This document shows positions 1-5,521 of a stretch of DNA of 10,158 bases, piece after piece. The stretch comes from Planctomycetales bacterium (GTDB lineage: Bacteria; Planctomycetota; SZUA-567), in the NCBI GenBank assembly GCA_025997475.1, contig BNUQ01000062.1, positions 1 to 10,158 of the forward strand, in the 5' to 3' direction. The notes below the pieces were generated by a model that did not search any database, was not told the DNA's origin, and saw only the letters and a list, made by a program, of their open reading frames with translations. Position 1 is the stretch's first letter, and every line of letters begins with the position of its first letter. The position numbers were made by a program, and so were the translations under genes.

Positions 1-226
1 TTTGAGAGAGGCCAGGGAACCAAAAAAAACCCCGCCCACAAAATAAGGGGGCCGTTACCGGAAATTGTGGGAGGGAAAAAAACCCACTTCGGGTCGTTAA
101 CTTTTCGCCCCCAATTTTTTTTTTATTTTTAATTCAAAAAGAAAAGTTTTGTATTTGTTTTTAAAATTTTTTTTTTTTTCTTAACCCCAAAAAAGGGAAA
201 AACAAGCCCCCCCCCCCCCCCCCCGA
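1..226. other. Low-quality / homopolymer-rich left end
   Basis: This stretch is unlike the rest of the window. It has an 18-base C run (207-224), a 13-base T run (167-179), a 10-base T run (115-124) and many short A, C and G runs, with no coherent reading frame. The change to normal sequence at about 225 is abrupt, and an open methyltransferase reading frame starts right there. I read it as degraded end-of-read or end-of-contig sequence rather than biology. No gene is called in it. Confidence 0.7.
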
Positions 227-1207
227 AAAACAGATTGGCTGGTAGAAAAATTAAGCGAATACCTCTATAACAGTGCCGTAAAAGACATTGCAAAAAACAA
301 TGTAATTACGTCTTGGACACGCAAGAAATTAAAGATTATCGATAGAATTTTACGGCAATCAGACCCTGTCGTAAATGTGTTTGTTGGAAACACAAAGTTG
401 AACATGCATTTATCACAAAAAACGCCGCTCTATTATGCGCAATACCCCTTGTATGACAGAGCATTACCTCGAATTTGCAATAAAGTAAAAGAAATCGATA
501 ACAAATTGTTTTTAATTGACATTGGCGCAAACATCGGTGATACGGTTGCGTTGGTGTCAGAATTAGTTGATGACGCGTCTATACTTTGTGTTGAAGGCAA
601 CACTGAATTTTTGTATTTTCTGAAACAAAACACCGCTTCTATTAAGAATAACCAAATAACTATCGAATATAAATTTTGCGTTGAAACGCTTGTCGGCAAT
701 CAATTTAAGGCTGAAACAAAAAACGGCACCGCACATTTAAGTGTAGCCGACGATACTGTTATCGAAAATATCGATACATTGGATAATATGATTGAGAGGA
801 ATCGTATTTTTTATCAAACAAACATTCTAAAAATAGATACAGACGGCTTTGAGATAGCAGTGTTAAATGGAGCAAAAAATTTCTTAAATCAATCGCGCCC
901 AATCATATATTTTGAATTCACGCCCGATGCCTATGTGCAAAACAAGCAAAACCCCATGGATTTGATTGACCTATTAGTGTCGTTAGGTTACAAGAAAGCG
1001 TTGTTTTATAACAATTTCGGACTACCGATTGGTGTGTACGATTTTACAGATAAAGGAATAATAAAAGGACTTATTGACAAAATAGATCTTCGCGAAATAC
1101 ATTACTACGATATATTATGCCTGTTCGACGATGATTACGGCAAATACTTATCTGTTATCAGTAATGAATTGTCGTATGGCGATAATAAAACAATTCTTAA
1201 TTCTTAA
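227..1207 (+). CDS. FkbM-family SAM-dependent methyltransferase, 5'-partial
   Basis: FkbM-family enzymes are SAM-dependent O-methyltransferases, often acting on sugars or polyketides in glycan, capsule or LPS clusters; the substrate here is unknown. Counting from GTG 377, the SAM-binding motif LIDIGANIGDT lies at about residues 46-56. The family-typical KIDTDGFEIAVLNGA segment, with its (I/V)D.(E/D)G.E core, follows at about 153-167. The family-typical lead-in (LSQKTPLYYAQYPLYDRALP) precedes the fold. The GTG at 377 gives 276 aa, but the same frame stays open back to 227 and encodes a plausible N-terminal stretch (DWLVEKLSEYLYNSAVKD...). The true start is therefore probably lost in the unreliable first 226 bases. 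The gene is clearly AT-rich, with AAA/AAT/TTA codons, against the GC-rich genes downstream. This suggests horizontal acquisition. The stop codon lies inside an AT heptad repeat. Confidence 0.85.
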   Translation, partial: KTDWLVEKLSEYLYNSAVKDIAKNNVITSWTRKKLKIIDRILRQSDPVVNVFVGNTKLNMHLSQKTPLYYAQYPLYDRALPRICNKVKEIDNKLFLIDIGANIGDTVALVSELVDDASILCVEGNTEFLYFLKQNTASIKNNQITIEYKFCVETLVGNQFKAETKNGTAHLSVADDTVIENIDTLDNMIERNRIFYQTNILKIDTDGFEIAVLNGAKNFLNQSRPIIYFEFTPDAYVQNKQNPMDLIDLLVSLGYKKALFYNNFGLPIGVYDFTDKGIIKGLIDKIDLREIHYYDILCLFDDDYGKYLSVISNELSYGDNKTILNS

Positions 1208-1223
1208 TTTTGCATTCTTAATT
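1196..1223. repeat. Heptad AT repeat (CTTAATT type) at gene border
   Basis: Four 7-base units run in register: CTTAATT, CTTAATT, TTGCATT, CTTAATT. The FkbM stop codon (1205-1207) lies inside the second unit, and the repeat ends 7 bases before the sirC start. It is the reverse complement of the AATTAAG units seen at 8308-8335. Confidence 0.7.
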
Positions 1224-1230
1224 TGCGCCC

Positions 1231-1740
1231 ATGCCTCACTTCCCCCTCTTCGTTTCGCTTGCCGAAAAATTATGCGTGCTGGTCGGCGGCGGCGCGGTCG
1301 CGGAAAAACGCGCCGCCGCGTTACTCGCGTTCGGCGCAAAATTGCGGGTCGTCGCGACGGCGCCGACGGCGGCGATTAGTCAACTTGCCGCCGACGGGCG
1401 TATCGCGCTCGCCACCCGTCCTTACGGCGGCGGAGATTTGACCGGCGCGTTTTTGGTTTTCGTCGCCGTCAACGACCGCGTCGTCAGCCGCGCGATTGCC
1501 GCCGACGCGCGGGCGGCGGGCGTCTTGGTCAATGTCGCGGACGCGCCCGAACTCTGCGATTTTTATTTTCCCGCGCTCGTGCGGCGCGGCAATTTGGTGG
1601 CGGGAATTTCCACCGCCGGCGACGCGCCCGCTTTTGCCGCGCAAATTCGCCGCGAACTGGACGCGCATTGGTCTGCCGACCTCGGCGAAAAATTAGAAGC
1701 GCAACGGTTAGCGCGAAAACGCGAGGAAAATTTGCCGTGA
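1231..1740 (+). CDS. sirC: Precorrin-2 dehydrogenase / sirohydrochlorin ferrochelatase (SirC/Met8/CysG-N type)
   Basis: It oxidises precorrin-2 to sirohydrochlorin with NAD+. Some family members also insert Fe2+ to make siroheme, and whether this one does cannot be read from sequence. The 169-aa length suits the short single-function form. The N-terminal Rossmann motif is VLVGGGAVAEKRAAALL (about 16-32). AVNDRVVSRAIAADA (79-93) follows, then VNVADAP (100-106), whose Asp104 matches the catalytic Asp of the CysG/Met8p family. The segment GNLVAGISTAGDAPAFAAQIR is also family-typical. ATG 1231 is chosen because it gives the usual N-terminus (PLFVSLAEKLCVLVGGG), although no good Shine-Dalgarno precedes it. 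The stop overlaps the hemC start by four bases (GTGA), so the two genes are probably translationally coupled. The last 93 bases of the gene recur at 2760-2852. Confidence 0.9.
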   Translation: MPHFPLFVSLAEKLCVLVGGGAVAEKRAAALLAFGAKLRVVATAPTAAISQLAADGRIALATRPYGGGDLTGAFLVFVAVNDRVVSRAIAADARAAGVLVNVADAPELCDFYFPALVRRGNLVAGISTAGDAPAFAAQIRRELDAHWSADLGEKLEAQRLARKREENLP

Positions 1741-2710
1741 AACGAACCGTCCGCTTCGGTTGCCGAGAAAGCGCGCTCGCCGTCGCGCAAACGCGGTCGG
1801 TGATGGCGGACGTTGCCGCGGCGCATCCCGAACTCGACCTGCGACTCCTCACGATGAAAACCCGCGGCGACCTCGCGCCGGACGCGCCGTTGGAATGCGG
1901 CGGCAAAGGATTTTTCACCGACGCGCTGGAACGCGCGCTGACCGGCGGCGCAATCGATGTCGGCGTGCATTCGCTCAAAGATATGGCGATTGCGGATAAT
2001 CCCGAACTGCCGATTGTCGGGATGACCAAGCGCGCCGACCCGCGCGACGCGCTGATTTTACCGCCGCACGGCGACGCCGGCGGCGGCGAAAAATTGGTTG
2101 ATTTCGTCGCGGCGGGTGAAAAAAAATTAACCGCCGAGATGCCGATTGGTTGCGGAAGCAGGCGGCGGGCTATTCAACTACAAGCGCTTGCCGACCGTCT
2201 CGCGCCGCGCGACCGTCTCGCGAGCGGTTTGAAAATCGCCCCAATTCGCGGCAACGTCCCGACCCGTCTTGCCAAATTAGACCGCGGCGAATACGGCGCG
2301 ATTATTTTAGCGGCGGCGGGCTTGCAACGCCTCAACCTGCAACGCGCGGGCTATTATTTTTCGGCGCGGGAAATGGTGCCCGCCGCCGGTCAGGGAATTT
2401 TGGCGATGCAGGGACGGCGCGGTGAAAACTATCATTTTCTCGACGCGGCGCGCTCGGCGGCGACGGAAGAAGTCGCGGCGATTGAACGCCGGATTATTCG
2501 CGCGCCCGGCGGCGGTTGCGGCTTGCCGACCGGCGCGTTGGCGCCAAGTCGCGGCAATGAAATAAATATCGTCGCGATGTTCGCCGCCGCGGACAACCCG
2601 CGCTCGATTGTCCGCGACGAAATTTCCGGCGACCGCCGCCGCGGCGCGGAACTCGCCGACACGTTGGCGCGGCGGTTAGCAAGTAACGGAGCGGTAGCAA
2701 TTACGAAACC
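1648..2710 (+). repeat. Tandem duplication, copy A (sirC tail + hemC)
   Basis: These 1063 bases are repeated at 2760-3822 with a constant offset of 1112. I find only four mismatches: 2506 C/T, 2545 C/A, 2548 G/T and 2550 C/T (copy A/copy B). The block contains the last 31 codons of sirC, the GTGA overlap and all of hemC except its stop codon. Homology ends on the left at 1648, where CGCCGCG is shared with the reverse complement of the hemC end. It ends on the right at 2710, the end of an AACC. Confidence 0.93.
1723..1727 (+). promoter_or_regulatory. Ribosome binding site of hemC (GAGGA), duplicated at 2835-2839
   Basis: GAGGA lies 9 bases before the GTG start at 1737, inside the end of sirC. 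It supports the GTG start over upstream alternatives in the same frame (for example GTG 1668). The hemC duplication carries an identical site to 2835-2839 in front of the second copy. Confidence 0.6.
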
Positions 2711-2852
2711 TTCGCTTGGCTACGGTTTCGTAATTGCTACCGCTCCGTTACTTGCTAACCGCCGCGAACTGGACGCGCATTGGTCTGCCGACCTCGGCGA
2801 AAAATTAGAAGCGCAACGGTTAGCGCGAAAACGCGAGGAAAATTTGCCGTGA
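1737..2852 (+). CDS. hemC: Hydroxymethylbilane synthase, copy 1, with fused SirC C-terminal tail
   Basis: It polymerises four porphobilinogen molecules into hydroxymethylbilane in the cytoplasm. The family start motif is VRFGCRESALAVAQT (5-19). HSLKDM (78-83) carries the catalytic Asp82, equivalent to Asp84 of E. coli HemC. GGGCGLPTGA (258-267) carries Cys261, which holds the dipyrromethane cofactor. GTG 1737 overlaps the sirC stop and has a GAGGA site. The reading frame passes the normal hemC end (residue 325 in copy 2), crosses an inverted repeat and finishes with the last about 30 residues of SirC. It is 371 aa rather than 325; E. coli HemC is 313. It differs from copy 2 at P257, P270, S271 and R272. 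Residue 257 is normally Leu in this motif, so copy 1 looks like the altered copy. Activity is uncertain. Confidence 0.85.
   Translation: MKRTVRFGCRESALAVAQTRSVMADVAAAHPELDLRLLTMKTRGDLAPDAPLECGGKGFFTDALERALTGGAIDVGVHSLKDMAIADNPELPIVGMTKRADPRDALILPPHGDAGGGEKLVDFVAAGEKKLTAEMPIGCGSRRRAIQLQALADRLAPRDRLASGLKIAPIRGNVPTRLAKLDRGEYGAIILAAAGLQRLNLQRAGYYFSAREMVPAAGQGILAMQGRRGENYHFLDAARSAATEEVAAIERRIIRAPGGGCGLPTGALAPSRGNEINIVAMFAAADNPRSIVRDEISGDRRRGAELADTLARRLASNGAVAITKPSLGYGFVIATAPLLANRRELDAHWSADLGEKLEAQRLARKREENLP
2668..2766. repeat. Perfect 43-bp inverted repeat at the hemC duplication junction
   Basis: Arms 2668-2710 and 2724-2766 are exact reverse complements around a 13-base loop at 2711-2723 (TTCGCTTGGCTAC). 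The left arm is the normal end of hemC. The right arm is that same sequence in reverse, leading straight into the second sirC tail. After copy 2 the equivalent 13 bases (3823-3835) read GTAGCCAAGCGAA, the exact reverse complement of the loop. In RNA this would form a very stable hairpin inside the hemC copy 1 coding frame. Confidence 0.93.
2760..2852 (+). pseudogene. Duplicated 3' fragment of sirC
   Basis: This fragment is identical to the last 93 bases of sirC (1648-1740), encoding RELDAHWSADLGEKLEAQRL and the following residues to the stop. It has no start or Rossmann domain of its own. It is read in its original frame, but only as the C-terminal tail of hemC copy 1. Its TGA overlaps the GTG of hemC copy 2, as at the original junction. 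Confidence 0.85.
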
Positions 2853-3822
2853 AACGAACCGTCCGCTTCGGTTGCCGAGAAAGCGCGCTCGCCGTCGCGC
2901 AAACGCGGTCGGTGATGGCGGACGTTGCCGCGGCGCATCCCGAACTCGACCTGCGACTCCTCACGATGAAAACCCGCGGCGACCTCGCGCCGGACGCGCC
3001 GTTGGAATGCGGCGGCAAAGGATTTTTCACCGACGCGCTGGAACGCGCGCTGACCGGCGGCGCAATCGATGTCGGCGTGCATTCGCTCAAAGATATGGCG
3101 ATTGCGGATAATCCCGAACTGCCGATTGTCGGGATGACCAAGCGCGCCGACCCGCGCGACGCGCTGATTTTACCGCCGCACGGCGACGCCGGCGGCGGCG
3201 AAAAATTGGTTGATTTCGTCGCGGCGGGTGAAAAAAAATTAACCGCCGAGATGCCGATTGGTTGCGGAAGCAGGCGGCGGGCTATTCAACTACAAGCGCT
3301 TGCCGACCGTCTCGCGCCGCGCGACCGTCTCGCGAGCGGTTTGAAAATCGCCCCAATTCGCGGCAACGTCCCGACCCGTCTTGCCAAATTAGACCGCGGC
3401 GAATACGGCGCGATTATTTTAGCGGCGGCGGGCTTGCAACGCCTCAACCTGCAACGCGCGGGCTATTATTTTTCGGCGCGGGAAATGGTGCCCGCCGCCG
3501 GTCAGGGAATTTTGGCGATGCAGGGACGGCGCGGTGAAAACTATCATTTTCTCGACGCGGCGCGCTCGGCGGCGACGGAAGAAGTCGCGGCGATTGAACG
3601 CCGGATTATTCGCGCGCTCGGCGGCGGTTGCGGCTTGCCGACCGGCGCGTTGGCGCAAATTTGCGGCAATGAAATAAATATCGTCGCGATGTTCGCCGCC
3701 GCGGACAACCCGCGCTCGATTGTCCGCGACGAAATTTCCGGCGACCGCCGCCGCGGCGCGGAACTCGCCGACACGTTGGCGCGGCGGTTAGCAAGTAACG
3801 GAGCGGTAGCAATTACGAAACC
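2760..3822 (+). repeat. Tandem duplication, copy B (sirC tail + hemC)
   Basis: This is the second copy of the 1648-2710 block, with four mismatches in the hemC 3' part (3618, 3657, 3660, 3662). It is followed by what looks like the original downstream sequence. AACC (3819-3822), 13 bases, then GGTT (3836-3839) form the small quasi-palindrome at which the rearrangement appears to have occurred. Confidence 0.93.
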
Positions 3823-3826
3823 GTAG
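2849..3826 (+). CDS. hemC: Hydroxymethylbilane synthase, copy 2 (canonical form)
   Basis: Same enzyme as copy 1, 325 aa, with the natural stop codon TAG at 3824-3826. The catalytic Asp82 (HSLKDM), the cofactor Cys261 and the Arg-rich substrate-binding segments are intact. Residue 257 is the family-typical Leu (LGGGCGLPTGALA), and 270-272 read Q-I-C rather than the P-S-R of copy 1. I take this as the ancestral, functional version. The GTG 2849 start overlaps the preceding TGA by four bases and has its own GAGGA site at 2835-2839. Expression should therefore stay coupled to the upstream frame, which is now hemC copy 1. cobA-hemD follows after about 70 bases. Confidence 0.92.
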   Translation: MKRTVRFGCRESALAVAQTRSVMADVAAAHPELDLRLLTMKTRGDLAPDAPLECGGKGFFTDALERALTGGAIDVGVHSLKDMAIADNPELPIVGMTKRADPRDALILPPHGDAGGGEKLVDFVAAGEKKLTAEMPIGCGSRRRAIQLQALADRLAPRDRLASGLKIAPIRGNVPTRLAKLDRGEYGAIILAAAGLQRLNLQRAGYYFSAREMVPAAGQGILAMQGRRGENYHFLDAARSAATEEVAAIERRIIRALGGGCGLPTGALAQICGNEINIVAMFAAADNPRSIVRDEISGDRRRGAELADTLARRLASNGAVAITKP

Positions 3827-3852
3827 CCAAGCGAAGGTTGGCGGGCGTTCCC

Positions 3853-3880
3853 GATTACGAATTAAAAATTACGAATGGCG
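3853..3880. repeat. Heptad AT repeat between hemC and cobA-hemD
   Basis: Four 7-base units run in register: GATTACG, AATTAAA, AATTACG, AATGGCG. They fill the short gap between the hemC stop and the cobA-hemD start. Period and base pattern match the other border repeats at 1196-1223, 8308-8335, 8650-8670 and 9421-9434. Confidence 0.6.
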
Positions 3881-3897
3881 GAATTTAATTGGCAGAA

Positions 3898-5508
3898 ATG
3901 AACGAAACCGGCAAAGTTTGGTTGGTCGGCGCGGGACCGGGCGACGCCGGACTGTTGACCGTGAAGGGGGCGGAACTCCTCGCCGCCGCCGACACGGTGG
4001 TTTATGACCGGCTCGTCTCGTCGGCGTTGCTCGCCGCGTTGCCGCCCGCCGTCAAATTGATTGACGTCGGCAAATCCGGCGGTCAGCCGCGACAAGACGA
4101 AATCAACCGCCTTTTAATCGCCGAAGCGTCCGCCGGAAAAAAAGTCGTGCGGCTCAAAGGCGGCGACCCGTTTCTTTTCGGGCGCGGGGCGGAGGAATTT
4201 TTCGCGCTGAACGCCGCCGGAATTTTTTGCGAAGCAATCCCCGGCGTCAGTTCCGCGCTCGCGGCGCCCGCCGCCGCCGGTATTCCGGTAACGCATCGCG
4301 GCGTCAGTTCGTCGCTCCACATCATCACTTGGCATCATCAAGACGGCACCGCGCCGTCCCGCGAACGCCTGCGCGGCTTAATGAACGCCGGCGGGACGGT
4401 GGTTATTTTGATGGCGGCGGCGGGAAAAAATATCGGCGACGAGTTAATCCGCGCCGGTTTCGCGCCGGACACGCCGGCGGCGATTATCGAAAACCCACGA
4501 ACGCGCCGTTTAACTTTGGCGGATTTTTCGCGCGCGGTGGAAAATGACCCGCCGCAATCACCGGCGTTGGTGGTGGTCGGCGAGGTCTGTAAATTAGACG
4601 CCCGCTCGACCGTCCAAAATTCGCCTGACGCGGCGCGTCTCGGCGCGGAACAGTGCGGCGAGACGCTTCTCGACGAGAATCGTCTCGGCGAGAATCGTCT
4701 CGACGAGAAGCGTCTTGCCGGCGCGAGGATTGTTGTAACGCGCCCCGAGCCGCAAAACGCCGCCGCCTGCCGGGAAATTCGCGCGCGCGGCGGCATCGCC
4801 ATTCCCCTGCCTCTGTCGCGCCGCGTCCCGTTGCCCGTCGATGGGCAAACGCTACTCGCGGCGGCAAATTATGCGTGGCTGGTCTTTACCGCCGCCGCCG
4901 GAGTGGATTATTTTTTCGCGGCTTATTTTCGCGCCGGAGATATTCGGCGTTTGGCGAATTGCCGCTTCGCGGCGGTCGGCGCGGCAACCGCCGCCGCGCT
5001 ACGCGGGCGGGGTTTTATTGCCGACTATGTGGCGGAACGCGCGAACGGACGCGATTTAGGCGAGCATTTACCGGCGACGGCGGCGGAGAAAATTTTGCTA
5101 ATTCGCGGCAAACCGACCGCGGCGGGCTTGGACGAGGCGTTGCGGGAACGCGGTCTTATTTATGACGAACTCGCGGTTTATGAAAATGTGCCGCTCGCGG
5201 AAAATGACGCGACGCGGCGAATTATTGCCGAGCGGAATTTTGATTTTGTTTTTTTCGCCAGTCCGCTCGCGGTAAAAATTTTCACCGACCGTCGGCAAAA
5301 AAACGCGACCGAGCCAACGGCGGAGCAAAAAAACGTAAGCGGACGCGCCACCGCCGTCATCGCTTTATGTATCGGCGGCGCGACGGCGGCGGCGGCGCGG
5401 GAAGCCGGTATGACCACCCACACCGCGCAGACCTCCTTCGCCGGACTGTGCCGCTTGGCGGAAGAATTGTGGCGCCCGATGGGGGTGAGCGAAAAAATTA
5501 GCGATTGA
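3898..5508 (+). CDS. cobA-hemD: Uroporphyrinogen-III C-methyltransferase / uroporphyrinogen-III synthase fusion (CobA-HemD)
   Basis: This two-domain enzyme cyclises hydroxymethylbilane to uroporphyrinogen III (HemD part) and methylates it twice with SAM to precorrin-2 (CobA/SUMT part). It is 536 aa from ATG 3898; a TTG at 3889 in the same frame is a weaker alternative, and no clear Shine-Dalgarno helps. CobA spans about 6-234: VWLVGAGPGDAGLLTVKGAELL (7-28, SAM loop), VVRLKGGDPFLFGRGAEE (about 82-99), PGVSSALAAPAAAGIPVTHRG. HemD spans about 274-525: ARIVVTRPE, LVFTAAAGVDYF, FAAVGAATAAALRGRGF, FASPLAVKIF, IGGATAAAAREAG. The linker (about 235-273) carries repeated DENRL/GENRL/DEKRL units. It sits last in the siroheme operon and ends 13 bases from the convergent lptD. 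Such fusions are known in several bacterial groups. Confidence 0.92.
   Translation: MNETGKVWLVGAGPGDAGLLTVKGAELLAAADTVVYDRLVSSALLAALPPAVKLIDVGKSGGQPRQDEINRLLIAEASAGKKVVRLKGGDPFLFGRGAEEFFALNAAGIFCEAIPGVSSALAAPAAAGIPVTHRGVSSSLHIITWHHQDGTAPSRERLRGLMNAGGTVVILMAAAGKNIGDELIRAGFAPDTPAAIIENPRTRRLTLADFSRAVENDPPQSPALVVVGEVCKLDARSTVQNSPDAARLGAEQCGETLLDENRLGENRLDEKRLAGARIVVTRPEPQNAAACREIRARGGIAIPLPLSRRVPLPVDGQTLLAAANYAWLVFTAAAGVDYFFAAYFRAGDIRRLANCRFAAVGAATAAALRGRGFIADYVAERANGRDLGEHLPATAAEKILLIRGKPTAAGLDEALRERGLIYDELAVYENVPLAENDATRRIIAERNFDFVFFASPLAVKIFTDRRQKNATEPTAEQKNVSGRATAVIALCIGGATAAAAREAGMTTHTAQTSFAGLCRLAEELWRPMGVSEKISD
4661..4715. repeat. Imperfect inverted and direct repeat in the CobA-HemD linker
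   Basis: The first and last 18 bases (4661-4678 and 4698-4715) are inverted repeats with one mismatch (17 of 18), around a 19-base centre. The centre also contains CGAGAATCGTCTCG-type direct repeats. It encodes the charged linker LLDENRLGENRLDEKRL and adds a multiple of three bases, so the frame is kept. It looks like an in-frame repeat expansion between the two enzyme domains. Confidence 0.6.
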
Positions 5509-5521
5509 ATAATCAAATCCC

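Noticed and set aside
1668..1736. Upstream GTG 1668 as the hemC start
   Set aside because: It would add 23 residues overlapping sirC. GTG 1737 has a GAGGA site, the GTGA overlap and the usual HemC N-terminus.
1529..2029. Minus-strand open frames across hemC, repeated at 2720-3141
   Set aside because: These are antisense shadows, duplicated only because hemC is duplicated. They have an Arg/Ser-rich composition without motifs.
2668..2766. The 43-bp inverted repeat as a transcription terminator or riboswitch
   Set aside because: It has no T-tract, lies inside an open frame, and is fully explained as a duplication of the hemC end in reverse.
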